Shown here in pieces: positions 16,414 to 28,213 of a DNA stretch of 64,000 nt (positions are counted from its first letter, which is position 1; each line of letters opens with the position of its first letter). Source of the DNA: Nakamurella flavida. Its GTDB lineage: Bacteria > Actinomycetota > Actinomycetes > Mycobacteriales > Nakamurellaceae. The DNA is taken from the NCBI RefSeq assembly GCF_030811475.1, contig NZ_JAUSQV010000001.1, positions 682,001-746,000 on the forward strand, in the 5' to 3' direction. Both the position numbers and the translations under genes were made by a program. The notes beneath the pieces were generated by a model. It worked only from the letters and a program-made list of their open reading frames with translations, did not search any database and had not been told where the DNA came from.

Positions 16414-17643
16414 TCAGCCGACCGGGAAGGCGCGGCGGGCCCGGACGGCCACGACCAGCGCGACGGTGGCCAGAGCGGCCATCACCGCGGGCAGGACGAG
16501 GCCCCCGGCGGCCAGCAGCAGCGCCCCGCCGACCCCTCCGGCGAGGATGGCGAGGTTGAACGCGACGCCGAGCAGGGAGTTGGCGATGTCGGCGTTGGGG
16601 CCGGCGGCGTTGCTGATCGCGGTCTGCAGCTGGGTGGCGGCTCCGCCGTAACCGATGCCCCACAGGACGATGGCGAACAGCACCGCGACGGTCGACGAGT
16701 GTCCGACCAGCATGATCACCCCGGCGCCGCCGAACAGGCCGATGCTCGCGAGCAGCAGTGGCCGCAGGGCGCGGTCGACGAGCGCGCCGGTGATCGCGAC
16801 ACCGACGATGGCCGCGACCCCGAAGGTCACCAGGGCGGCTTCGACCGCCAGACCGTCGGCCGCCGTCCGCAGGTAGGGACCGATGTAGGTGTAGAGGAGG
16901 TTGTGGCCGACCATCCAGGCCACGATGACCACGAGAACCGCTGCGACGCTCGGGAGGCCGAGGACCCGAGCCATGGACAGCTGGGTCTCGGCCTGCTGAC
17001 CGGGAGCGTCCGGGACGAGGACGAAGGTCAGGGCGAGGGCGACCGCCACCAGCACGGACAGGATCCCGAACGACCAGCGCCAGTCGTGGGTGGCGCCCAG
17101 CCACGCTCCGAACGGGGTGCCGACCGCGAGGCCGATCGGGGTACCCAGCGAGGCGATGGACAGGGCCCGGCCGGCCAGGGTCGGCGGCGAGATGCGGCGG
17201 GCGTAACCGGCGAGCATGGCCCAGGCCAGTCCCGAGAACGCACCGGCCACGAACCGTGCCCCGAGCGAGAGCACCACGTCCGAGGAGACCGCGGTCACGG
17301 TGTTGGCCAGCAGGACTCCGGTGACCGCCACCACGAACACCGGCTTGCGCCGCAGGCCGCGGGTCAGCGCGATCGCCGGGACGGTGGCCAGGATCGTGCC
17401 GAGGGCGTAAGCGCTGACGAACTGACCGACCGTGCCCTCCGAGGTACCCAGGCCGGCGGCGATCCGGGCGAGCAGGCCGGCCGGCATCGTCTCGGTGGTG
17501 ATGAGCAGGAACCCGGTGAACGCCATCACCAGCAGCGCGGCCCACGGCAGTCGGGACGTCGCATCGGCGGTCGTGTCGCGGGTCTCGGGGGTTCCCCGGA
17601 CGGGCGACGGGGCGCGGGCACCGGTTTCATCGAGAGCGGGCAC
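16414..17643 (-). CDS. MFS transporter, sugar/drug efflux (DHA1-like)
   Basis: This major-facilitator membrane protein of 409 residues has about twelve hydrophobic segments. The first is WAALLVMAFTGFLLITTETM, with TETMPAGLL in TM1 as in AraJ/YdhP-like DHA1 exporters. A GTG start with AGGAG ten bases upstream is chosen. The N-terminal 35 residues are hydrophilic. It is divergent from the XRE/MmyB-like regulator, a common pairing in which the regulator controls the exporter. The substrate is unknown. Confidence 0.87.
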   Translation of the reverse strand: MPALDETGARAPSPVRGTPETRDTTADATSRLPWAALLVMAFTGFLLITTETMPAGLLARIAAGLGTSEGTVGQFVSAYALGTILATVPAIALTRGLRRKPVFVVAVTGVLLANTVTAVSSDVVLSLGARFVAGAFSGLAWAMLAGYARRISPPTLAGRALSIASLGTPIGLAVGTPFGAWLGATHDWRWSFGILSVLVAVALALTFVLVPDAPGQQAETQLSMARVLGLPSVAAVLVVIVAWMVGHNLLYTYIGPYLRTAADGLAVEAALVTFGVAAIVGVAITGALVDRALRPLLLASIGLFGGAGVIMLVGHSSTVAVLFAIVLWGIGYGGAATQLQTAISNAAGPNADIANSLLGVAFNLAILAGGVGGALLLAAGGLVLPAVMAALATVALVVAVRARRAFPVG

Positions 17644-17806
17644 GGGTCGGAATCTCCTGAGGTCGTGCGGGCCGAGCCGGTCGGTGGCGGCCGGCGGATC
17701 CTGTCCCTCGCAGTCGACGCCCGCGGCGCGCAGGCGGGGAGCCCCTGCCGTGGCGTGCACCGACAGAGCACCCCACGGGGACACGGGTCGACGTAGCGTC
17801 CCTCGG

Positions 17807-18709
17807 GTGGACAACCGATCCGAGGTTCGCGACTTCCTCATCTCGCGCCGCGCCAAGATCACCCCCACGCAGGCCGGTCTGCCCACGACCGGCGGTCGTC
17901 GGGTCGCGGGTCTGCGCCGGACCGAGGTCGCCGTCCTGGCCGGCGTGAGCGTCGAGTACTACGCGAAACTGGAGCGGGGGGCGCTGGGCGGCGCCTCGGC
18001 CTCCGTCCTGGACTCGTTGGCCCGGGCCCTGCAGCTGGACGACGCCGAACGGGCGCACCTGTTCCACCTCGCGCACGCCGCGGACGGAACCAGTGCCGGC
18101 ATGCGCGCCCGGGTTCGTCCCGGCCGGCGGTGGACACCGCGACCGTCCCTGTTGTGGGCACTGGACCGGTTCACCGCGCCCGCCCTCGTCCGCAACGGTC
18201 GGATGGACCTGCTGGCCACCAACCCTCTCGGCCGGGCCATGCACGACGCGCTGTACGCGACCGCCCCCGACCCTGATGAGCACCCGAACTTCGTGCGGTT
18301 CACCTTCCTGCACCAGGACGCAGCCCGGGAGTTCTACCCGGACTGGGACACCGCCGCCGGGGTCGCCGTCGCCATCCTGCGCACCGAGGCCGGTCGCGAT
18401 CCGCACGACAAGGATCTGCACGACCTCGTCGGCGAGCTGTCCACCCGCAGCCCGGACTTCGCGCGCCGCTGGAACTCCCACGACGTCCGCACCCACGGCG
18501 CCGGGACGAAGCGCTTCCACCACCGGGACGTCGGTGATCTCGATCTGGCCTACGAGAGCATGGACATGGTGGCCGATCCCGGCCTGACCCTGACCCTGTA
18601 CGCGGCCGAACCCCATTCGGCGACCGCGCACGCCCTGGACCTCCTCGCGTCCTGGACAGCGCCGGAACCGACCCGGCGGATCCACGCGCCCGTCGAGGGC
18701 ACGCCGTGA
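17807..18709 (+). CDS. XRE-family regulator with MmyB-like ligand-binding domain
   Basis: This regulator of 300 residues starts with GTG. An N-terminal helix-turn-helix (GLRRTEVAVLAGVSVEYYAKLERG, about residues 35-58, typical of the MmyB/PyrR-like group) is followed by a C-terminal MmyB-type domain that in relatives binds fatty-acid-like ligands. The domain order and length are usual for this actinobacterial family. It is divergent from the MFS exporter, whose promoter it probably controls. Nothing in the sequence names the inducer. Confidence 0.88.
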   Translation: MDNRSEVRDFLISRRAKITPTQAGLPTTGGRRVAGLRRTEVAVLAGVSVEYYAKLERGALGGASASVLDSLARALQLDDAERAHLFHLAHAADGTSAGMRARVRPGRRWTPRPSLLWALDRFTAPALVRNGRMDLLATNPLGRAMHDALYATAPDPDEHPNFVRFTFLHQDAAREFYPDWDTAAGVAVAILRTEAGRDPHDKDLHDLVGELSTRSPDFARRWNSHDVRTHGAGTKRFHHRDVGDLDLAYESMDMVADPGLTLTLYAAEPHSATAHALDLLASWTAPEPTRRIHAPVEGTP

Positions 18710-18809
18710 CGTCCGCCCCCGGGCCCAAGCCCGCGCCGCTCCCGGCGTGACCGCCCGAGCCTCCCCCGAGAGCGGCGTGCCAGGTCCACGGCTCGAGCCG
18801 TCGGAGTGA

Positions 18810-19124
18810 CTAGTGGAGGGCCTTCAGACCCACCACGCAGCCGACGATGCCGACCAGGAAGACGATCTTGAGCACGGACACCGTCTCCGTCCCGGTGACC
18901 ATCGCGTAGGCGACGGTCAGCACGGCGCCGATACCGACCCAGACCGCGTAGGCGGTACCGATCGGGAGATCGCGCATGGCAACGGCGAGCCCGGCCATGC
19001 TCAGCAGCAGGGCGACGCCGAACACCACCGTCGGCACCGGCCGGGTGAACCCCTCCGACCGGCCGAGTGCGGTGGCCCAGACCGATTCCAGCACCCCGGA
19101 CAGGACGAGCAGGATCCACGACAT
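18810..19124 (-). CDS. gdx: SMR-family guanidinium exporter
   Basis: This small multidrug resistance protein of 104 residues has four transmembrane helices. The essential membrane glutamate is Glu13 in SGVLESVWATAL, and Trp16 and the GTAYAVWVGIGAV motif in TM3 follow. LESVWA is the pattern of Gdx (SugE) guanidinium/proton exporters rather than EmrE-like polyaromatic-cation exporters. A GGGAGG ribosome-binding site six bases before the ATG fixes the start. A guanidine-III riboswitch-like leader lies directly upstream, which independently supports guanidinium as the substrate. Confidence 0.9.
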   Translation of the reverse strand: MSWILLVLSGVLESVWATALGRSEGFTRPVPTVVFGVALLLSMAGLAVAMRDLPIGTAYAVWVGIGAVLTVAYAMVTGTETVSVLKIVFLVGIVGCVVGLKALH

Positions 19125-19136
19125 GACAGCCTCCCA

Positions 19137-19181
19137 GGCAGCCGTCTTGTCGCTTTCCGGGTACGGCACCGCTCGTCCGGG
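19137..19181 (-). promoter_or_regulatory. Guanidine-III (ykkC-III) riboswitch candidate
   Basis: On the minus strand the 45-nt leader reads CCGGACGAG, then GTGCCGTACCCGG, then GACAAGACGGC in order. These are the conserved blocks of the guanidine-III class, as I recall its consensus and the Thermobifida fusca example. The repeated CCGG/GCCGT/ACGGC elements allow the double pseudoknot. The 3' end lies 1-2 nt before the GGGAGG ribosome-binding site of the SMR exporter, so ligand binding could control access to that site. The match was made by eye; a covariance-model score is not available here. Confidence 0.85.
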
Positions 19182-19297
19182 AGCCTGCTGGGCTCGAGAT
19201 CCACCGTGTCACACCGGGTACGGCGTCACCAGCTGTGGTGACCGATCTGACCGGGCCCGGTCGACGCCGTGGTCGACCCGGCGCCTGACGGCGGCGC

Positions 19298-22465
<3,168 letters not shown>

Positions 22466-22572
22466 CACGTTGAGCCATGGTAGGCGCGGGGTCCGACAGT
22501 CCTCACCCGCGCGGATCACCGGGGTGGGCACCCGGGGCTGCCGGGACGCCCGGGACACGGCACGATGGCCCG

Positions 22573-23676
22573 ATGACCGCCGCCCCCACGCCGTCCGCGA
22601 CCCCCGACGTCACCGATCCGACCGCCGAAGCGTTGCGCTGGGGACTGGTCGGCTACGGCAGCGGAGGGCGCACCTTCCACCGTCCGCTGCTGCTGTCGGC
22701 CTCCGACCTGCAGTTGGTCGCCGTCACGACCACCTCGGCGCAGCGCCGGGCGGAGGTGGCGCAGGACGCCCCGGCCGCGACCACCGTCGACGGCCTGGAT
22801 GCCCTGCCCGGCCTCGGTGTCGTCGGGGTGACCATCACCACACCCTCGGGAACCCACGTCCCGTTGGCCCACCAGGCCCTCGACCTGGGTCTGCACGTGG
22901 TGCTGGACAAGCCGTTCGCGCTGAACGCTCCGGACGCCCGTGGGCTCGTCGAGCACGCCGCCGCCGTCGGGCGGGTCATCGTGCCCTACCAGAACCGTCG
23001 CTGGGACTCCGACTACCTGACCGTGCAGGCCCTGCTGGCCGCCGGGACGTTGGGTGACGTGCACACCTTCACCAACCGCATCGAACGCTTCCGGCCGCTC
23101 AAGGACTCCTGGCACGGCAGCTCGATCGCCGAGGGCGGCGGGACCCTGGTGGACCTGGGGCCGCACCTGGTCGACCAGGCGCTCAGCCTGTTCGGCAGGG
23201 CCGCCACCGTGCACGCCGAGCTCCGCACGCTGCGGCCGGGCGCCGGCGCCGAGGACGACATCGAGCTGCACATCACCCACGAGTCCGGGGTACGGACCAC
23301 CGTCGCGGCCGGCATGGTGTCGGCCACGCAGGGCGCCCGCATGCAGGTCAACGGGACCCGGGCCGGGTACGTCGTGGGTGGCTTCGACATCCAGGAGGAG
23401 CAGCTCAAGAACGGCGGCTCCCCCGCCTCACTGGGGGACGCCTGGGGCACCGAGCCGGAATCGGCCTGGGGCACCCTCGCGCAGGGCTCGCAGGGCGAGG
23501 ACCTGCGCGCCTGGCCGAGCGAGCGCGGCCGGTGGGACACCTTCTACCCGGCGGTGGCCGCCGCGATCCGGGACGGCTCCGCACCGCCGGTGCCGGCGAC
23601 CGACGCCGTGCACACCGCCGAGGTGCTGGACGCCGCCCGGGTGTCCTCCGCCGAACGGGTCGTCGTCAGCCTCTGA
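22573..23676 (+). CDS. Gfo/Idh/MocA-family oxidoreductase
   Basis: This NAD(P)-dependent oxidoreductase has 367 residues. A leader of about 20 residues rich in Ala, Pro and Thr precedes the Rossmann motif [14 protein letters not shown], the glycine pattern of the YdgJ/IolW-like scyllo-inositol dehydrogenase branch. LDKPFALN carries the catalytic lysine and [16 protein letters not shown] the conserved acid-His region. In relatives it oxidises inositols or other cyclitols and sugars. The gene stands alone with a hairpin terminator after it, so its pathway is not clear from context. Confidence 0.87.
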   Translation: MTAAPTPSATPDVTDPTAEALRWGLVGYGSGGRTFHRPLLLSASDLQLVAVTTTSAQRRAEVAQDAPAATTVDGLDALPGLGVVGVTITTPSGTHVPLAHQALDLGLHVVLDKPFALNAPDARGLVEHAAAVGRVIVPYQNRRWDSDYLTVQALLAAGTLGDVHTFTNRIERFRPLKDSWHGSSIAEGGGTLVDLGPHLVDQALSLFGRAATVHAELRTLRPGAGAEDDIELHITHESGVRTTVAAGMVSATQGARMQVNGTRAGYVVGGFDIQEEQLKNGGSPASLGDAWGTEPESAWGTLAQGSQGEDLRAWPSERGRWDTFYPAVAAAIRDGSAPPVPATDAVHTAEVLDAARVSSAERVVVSL

Positions 23677-23688
23677 CGGGGGCGGGAG

Positions 23689-23728
23689 ATCGCCCGGCCC
23701 CGCGGTGCCACCGTCGGGGCCGGGCGAT
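23689..23728 (+). terminator. Hairpin terminator after Gfo/Idh gene
   Basis: A perfect 14-bp stem ATCGCCCGGCCCCG / CGGGGCCGGGCGAT with a 12-nt loop begins 13 nt after the oxidoreductase stop. It ends 12 nt before the next gene's ATG, so the next promoter must overlap or lie upstream of it, or some readthrough occurs. Confidence 0.65.
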
Positions 23729-23740
23729 ACCGTCGCGGAC

Positions 23741-24415
23741 ATGAGCGCAGCGCCCGCCTACACCGGCCACGTCGACCCCCAGGGTGACCCCGTCACCCGT
23801 GAGCTGACGGGCATCACCGTCACCAAGCTGTCGGTGGGCCCGATGGACAACAACGCCTACCTGCTCGTCGAACGGGACAGCGGCGAGGCCGTCCTCATCG
23901 ACGCGGCGAACGACGTGGAGAGCATCGTCGCCATGATCGGTGCGGTGCCCGAGCGTCGGGTGACCGCCGTGGTGACCACCCACTCCCACTGGGACCACCG
24001 CGAGGCGCTGGCTGCCGTGGCCGAGCGGACCGGGGCGCGGCTCCTCGCCGGCGCCGCGGACGTGGCCGACATCCCGGAGACCATCGACGTCCCGTTGGGC
24101 CACGGGGACACGGTTGCCTTCGGCGGGCAGCAGCTCGAGGTCATCGCCCTCCGCGGGCACACCCCGGGTTCGGTCGCCCTGCTGTACCGCGACCCGCACG
24201 GGCCCGCCCACCTGTTCACCGGCGACTCGCTGTTCCCCGGCGGGCCGGGCAAGACCAACTCCCCCGCCGACTTCGCCTCGCTGATGGACGATCTCGAGCA
24301 GCGGGTGTTCGACGCACTGCCCGACGACACCCTGGTCTACCCCGGTCACGGGGACGACACCACGGTGGGTCGGGAACGGCCGTCCCTGGCCGAGTGGCGC
24401 GCCCGCGGCTGGTGA
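23741..24415 (+). CDS. MBL-fold metal hydrolase (glyoxalase II-like)
   Basis: This metallo-beta-lactamase-fold hydrolase has 224 residues. The HxHxDH motif is THSHWDH, followed by later metal ligands in LRGHTPGS, FTGDSLFPGGPGKT and YPGHGDDT. This is the compact glyoxalase II-like type. A homologous gene beside uvrA is part of the conserved actinobacterial order, so it belongs to the backbone and not to the flanking sugar island. The substrate is probably a thioester or a similar ester; no finer assignment can be read. Confidence 0.85.
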   Translation: MSAAPAYTGHVDPQGDPVTRELTGITVTKLSVGPMDNNAYLLVERDSGEAVLIDAANDVESIVAMIGAVPERRVTAVVTTHSHWDHREALAAVAERTGARLLAGAADVADIPETIDVPLGHGDTVAFGGQQLEVIALRGHTPGSVALLYRDPHGPAHLFTGDSLFPGGPGKTNSPADFASLMDDLEQRVFDALPDDTLVYPGHGDDTTVGRERPSLAEWRARGW

Positions 24416-24439
24416 CCGCGATCCTGGGTGACACCGGTC

Positions 24440-25858
24440 TCAGCCGGGCTGCGACCACCGCTCCCGCAGGGCCCGCGTCCAGGCCGGCCGGGGTGACACG
24501 GTCCGAGCCGGGACGGTGGGCGGCCGAACGGGCCCCTCGTCGGCGACCGACCGGGCGGCCGCGTCGACCCAGGCCAGAACGCCGTCGACGGGTGCGATGA
24601 GGGACGCCGCGGCGACCAGTGCGGCACCCCGCAGGGCCGGTTCCGCCTCGTCCAGCAGGTGCACCGGCCGACCGAGCGCGTCGGCGGCGAGCTGTGCCGC
24701 CGCCGGGTGCCGGCGCAGGACGCCGCCCGCCGCGGTCACCGGAGAGTCCGGATCGCCCCCGGTCACGGAGTCCAGCAGGGCCTGCAGCACGGCGAACGGG
24801 CGCCAGATGTCCACCGCGAAGGCGCGCACCAGGTCGGCGGGAGTGCTGCCCGGCGACAGCCCGGACACCGCGCCGAACACCCCGTCGGGGTAGTCCGGTC
24901 CCCGTCGGCCGTACACGTCGGGGACGGCCCGGACGTCCGGGAGAGCGGGTCGGTCGCCGTCGAAGGACGCCCACGGGACCGGCGTCCCGGTGAAGCCGGT
25001 GACCCACTCCAGGACGTTGCCCGCCGAAGTCACCGCACCGCCCACCGCGGTGGTCCGTTCCCCCACCCGGAAGGCCCACAGCCCGTCGGGCACCGCGGGC
25101 GAACCGGGCAGCAGGGCCCGCACGCTGCCGGACGTCCCCACGGTCAGCGCGGTGGCCCCCGGCCCGACGGCACCCAGGCCGAGGTTGTGGCACAGCCCGT
25201 CGCCGAGAGCCGGCAGCCAGGCGGCAGCCGGCGCCCACCCCGCCGCCCACGACCCGAGCCGCGGGTGGACCGGATGCGCACAGACCCCACCGAGCCGGTG
25301 CTCGTCCACCCCGAGTGCGCTCAGCACCGGGCTGGTCCAGCCGCCCGCCCACCGGTCCCACAGTCCGCTGGCCGCGGCGATCACCGGACTCCAGCCGACG
25401 TCCCGCCCGGTCAACCGGCGCGTGAGCCAACCGGCGAGGTCGGTCAGCCGGGCCGTACCCGGGACGGACACGGTGCGCACCGCGGCGACCGGGGAGCTGC
25501 TGTGCAGATAGGTGCCGCTGGTCTCCCGGGAGAAGACCCCCCGCAGGGCGTCCCGCACCTCGGCGAGGTCGGCGGCCGGCACCGTCGATTCCCAGGTGAG
25601 CACGTCGCCCAGCGGCCGGTCGTCGGCGTCGACGGCCAGCAGGGTCTGCCACTGCACGGAGACCGAGACCGCCCGCACCGCGATCGGATCGATGCCGTCG
25701 AGCAGGTCGACGACGGTGGCCAGCACCACCGCCGGGTCCGGTCGACCGTTCGTCGCCTGGGCGGCGGTGCGGTAGCGGCGCTCGTGCACCGGGCCGAGAC
25801 GTCCGTCGGCGAACCGGGCGGCCCGGACCCCGGTGCTGCCGATGTCCAGGGACAGCAC
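24440..25858 (-). CDS. Gluconokinase-like FGGY carbohydrate kinase
   Basis: This FGGY kinase has 472 residues and starts at GTG with LSLDIGSTGVRA as the first phosphate loop. LHSSSPVAAVRTV and PALGDGLCHNLGLG resemble the FGGY gluconokinase branch, with Asp220 in GDG as the likely catalytic base. It would phosphorylate a sugar acid or sugar. It is the last gene of the leftward operon Gfo/Idh - dehydrogenase - kinase. Combined with the 6-phosphogluconate-dehydrogenase-like gene in the same island, it suggests that a sugar acid is phosphorylated and then decarboxylated. No strong ribosome-binding site is seen, so the start is moderately sure. Confidence 0.85.
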   Translation of the reverse strand: MLSLDIGSTGVRAARFADGRLGPVHERRYRTAAQATNGRPDPAVVLATVVDLLDGIDPIAVRAVSVSVQWQTLLAVDADDRPLGDVLTWESTVPAADLAEVRDALRGVFSRETSGTYLHSSSPVAAVRTVSVPGTARLTDLAGWLTRRLTGRDVGWSPVIAAASGLWDRWAGGWTSPVLSALGVDEHRLGGVCAHPVHPRLGSWAAGWAPAAAWLPALGDGLCHNLGLGAVGPGATALTVGTSGSVRALLPGSPAVPDGLWAFRVGERTTAVGGAVTSAGNVLEWVTGFTGTPVPWASFDGDRPALPDVRAVPDVYGRRGPDYPDGVFGAVSGLSPGSTPADLVRAFAVDIWRPFAVLQALLDSVTGGDPDSPVTAAGGVLRRHPAAAQLAADALGRPVHLLDEAEPALRGAALVAAASLIAPVDGVLAWVDAAARSVADEGPVRPPTVPARTVSPRPAWTRALRERWSQPG

Positions 25859-25914
25859 GACGGCGCCCCCGGCGGGTTCACGCGCGGGAGCGCCGTCGAC
25901 CCGCGATCCGGTGA

Positions 25915-26946
25915 TCAGTCCTGCGGCCCGTTCGGGTACATGACGGCCTTGAGGACCTCGGGGCGGCGCAGCGAACCGAGCGCATCGGCGTACTCGTCGA
26001 GACCGAAGCTGTGGGTGATGATGCCCGTCGGGTCGACCTTGCCGCCCTGCAGCAGCTTGATCGCGCGGGCGAACTCGTAGCTCTGCGCGAAGGAACCGCG
26101 CAGGGTGATCTCCCGACGGAACAGCTCGAACGGCTTGATGGAGATGGTCTCCTCCTCACCGGCCATGCCGTAGACCATCAGCGTCCCGCAGGACTTGACG
26201 AACGGGATGAGCTCCGAGAGGACCGAGATCGCACCGGTGCCGTCGATGACGATGTCGAAGCCCTCGGGAGCGATGGCGCGGAGCTCGTCGGCGGAGGCGG
26301 CGAAGTCGTTGCGGTCCACCAGCACGGTGTGGTTCGCCCCGTGCGACTTGGCCACGGCCAGCTTGGCCGCGTTGGGCGCGGCGACCGTGACGCTGCCCGC
26401 GCCGCCGTGCCCGACGAGCTGGGCCAGGATCTGGCTGGTCGGGCCGGCCCCGATGATCAGCACGTCGTCGGCCGGCGTGATGTCCATCCGGTCCAGGCCG
26501 TGCACGACGCAGGCGGTCGGCTCGATGAGCGCGGCGGCCTCCAGGCTGAGGTCCCCGATCGGGTAGCAGCGGGTCGCCTGAGCGATGGTGTGCTCGGCGA
26601 AACCACCCGGGGCCTGCACGCCGAGCGCGACACCGTTGTGGCACCAGAGGAAGTCACCGCGCTTGCAGGGCGGGCACGCGAAGCAGTAGATGGTGTTGTC
26701 CACCGAGACCAGGTCACCGATCGCGAAACCCTGGGCGCCCTCACCGAGTTCGGTGATCCGGCCGACGATCTCGTGGCCCGGGGTCAGCGGGTAGACGGGA
26801 CCGAACTCACCGATGTGCAGGTGGGCGTCGGTGCCGCAGACGCCGACGATGACGTTCTCCATGCGCACCTCGCCCGGGGCGAGGGGGCGGTCGGGGACCT
26901 CGGTGACGGAGAACTTCTCGGGCTCGGTGTAGACCACTGCGCGCAT
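25915..26946 (-). CDS. Zinc-dependent alcohol/polyol dehydrogenase (MDR family)
   Basis: This medium-chain dehydrogenase has 343 residues, with Cys37, His58 and Glu59 for catalytic zinc and Cys88, 91, 94 and 102 for structural zinc. The cofactor loop is GAGPTS where GAGPTG is usual. It is a paralogue of the dehydrogenase at 1465-2490 (shared VGVCGTD, PGHE, IYC-x2-C-x2-C and RREITxxGSFA). It would oxidise a polyol or sugar hydroxyl with NAD(P). It lies between the Gfo/Idh enzyme and the FGGY kinase in one leftward operon, 87 bp after the former. Confidence 0.88.
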   Translation of the reverse strand: MRAVVYTEPEKFSVTEVPDRPLAPGEVRMENVIVGVCGTDAHLHIGEFGPVYPLTPGHEIVGRITELGEGAQGFAIGDLVSVDNTIYCFACPPCKRGDFLWCHNGVALGVQAPGGFAEHTIAQATRCYPIGDLSLEAAALIEPTACVVHGLDRMDITPADDVLIIGAGPTSQILAQLVGHGGAGSVTVAAPNAAKLAVAKSHGANHTVLVDRNDFAASADELRAIAPEGFDIVIDGTGAISVLSELIPFVKSCGTLMVYGMAGEEETISIKPFELFRREITLRGSFAQSYEFARAIKLLQGGKVDPTGIITHSFGLDEYADALGSLRRPEVLKAVMYPNGPQD

Positions 26947-27033
26947 GTCTGTCCGTTCGTGTGTGCGGGATGTCGGAGCCGGGACGGGGTGGGGGCCCCG
27001 GGGAGGAAGGTACGCCGGGCGGCGTGGGCGGGC

Positions 27034-28041
27034 TCAGCCCTGCGGAAGGGTGACCTCGCGGCCCTGCGCGATGGACGTCTCGATGGCGACCTGGACCTCG
27101 GTGACGGCCAGCGCGTGCTCGAGGGACACCTCGGGGGCGGAACGGCCCAGGATGTTGTCGGCGAAGGCGTGCGCCATCCACGACGGGAAGCCGTGGAAGC
27201 GGCCGTCGGCGGTCGGGAAGTACGTCCGCGGCCAGACGTAGCCCTCGGGGCCGGAGATGGCGACGCTCTGGTTGGTCTGGTCGATGAGGACGGACCCGCT
27301 GGTTCCCCGGACCTCGAAGCGGAACGGGAACGGCGAGGGCAGGTTGTCCGGCAGGGCCCAGGTCGAGTCGAGCAGGGCGGTGGTGCCGTCGGCAAAGGTC
27401 AGCATGGCCTGCACGCCGTCCAGGGTGTCGATGCCCATCGATGCGAGCACCCGCTTGCTGCCCTTGGCGTAGACGGCGACGACCGGCTGGTTCGCGAACA
27501 TCATGGCCAGGTCGACGGTGTGCGACATGAAGAACCACGTCGGCGACGTCTTCGCCGCCCAGGACAGCATGCGGGTGGGCACCCGGGTGGTGCTGGACAG
27601 GAACGCGGACTGGGAGATGACGTCGCCGACCTGTCCGGCCGCCACCGCCGCCTTGGCCTCCAGGAACGCCGGGTTCCACCGGTTCTCGAACGCGGCGACG
27701 ACCAGGGATCCGCTCTCCCGGGCCGCGGCGGCGATCGCGTTCGCGGCCTCCATCGTGGTGGCCAACGGCTTCTCGATCAGCAGGTGCAGGCCGCGGCGGG
27801 CCGCCTCGACGGCCGGCTCCTCGTGCGCGAAGTCGGGGGTGGCGACGATGACCGCGTCGACCCCGGCGTCGTACAGCTCGGTGGCGGAGGCGAAGGTGGG
27901 CACGGAGAACTCGGTGGCGAACCGTTCGGCGACCGCGGTGTTCGGTTCCGCCGCGCCGGCGACCTCGATCTCGGGTACCTGCTGCAGGGCGTTCGCGAAC
28001 ATGCTTCCGCGGAGTCCGGCTCCGACAATCCCAACGCGCAC
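27034..28041 (-). CDS. Gfo/Idh/MocA-family oxidoreductase, first gene of operon
   Basis: This NAD(P)-dependent oxidoreductase has 335 residues and starts at GTG with RVGIVGAGLRGSMF. A GAGGAAGAG purine stretch just upstream supports this start. LIEKPLATT carries the family lysine and the His in FFMSHTVDL lies at the usual active-site position. In relatives it oxidises sugars, cyclitols or sugar lactols. The upstream gap holds an inverted repeat that could be a regulator site. Together with the zinc dehydrogenase it gives this operon two possible oxidation steps before the kinase. Confidence 0.87.
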   Translation of the reverse strand: MRVGIVGAGLRGSMFANALQQVPEIEVAGAAEPNTAVAERFATEFSVPTFASATELYDAGVDAVIVATPDFAHEEPAVEAARRGLHLLIEKPLATTMEAANAIAAAARESGSLVVAAFENRWNPAFLEAKAAVAAGQVGDVISQSAFLSSTTRVPTRMLSWAAKTSPTWFFMSHTVDLAMMFANQPVVAVYAKGSKRVLASMGIDTLDGVQAMLTFADGTTALLDSTWALPDNLPSPFPFRFEVRGTSGSVLIDQTNQSVAISGPEGYVWPRTYFPTADGRFHGFPSWMAHAFADNILGRSAPEVSLEHALAVTEVQVAIETSIAQGREVTLPQG

Positions 28042-28161
28042 GGTGATCTCTTCCTCGAGTGGTGTCCTGGCGGGCCGGCGACGGCACCCCGGAGGGGCCG
28101 GGCGGCGCACGACGCCGCACCCTGCTCCGCCATGGTGGCCCGGGATTGGTCCGGGCAGTAG

Positions 28162-28183
28162 GTCCAAAACGGATCGATTGGAC
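28162..28183. promoter_or_regulatory. Inverted repeat upstream of the oxidoreductase operon
   Basis: The arms GTCCAA (28162-28167) and TTGGAC (28178-28183) flank a 10-bp spacer in the 172-bp gap between the ROK gene and the oxidoreductase. The CGATTGG at its right side recurs in the MocR divergent region at 30739-30745, which suggests a shared regulator. The binder is not known; MocR or ROK is plausible. Confidence 0.55.
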
Positions 28184-28213
28184 TGCGAATGCGCCCGGAC
28201 GGTGCCGGTCGGC

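Noticed and set aside
18788-18801. Palindrome ACGGCTCGAGCCGT near the gdx end, considered as a terminator
   Set aside because: The self-complementary stretch leaves only a short stem with a minimal loop, too weak to call.
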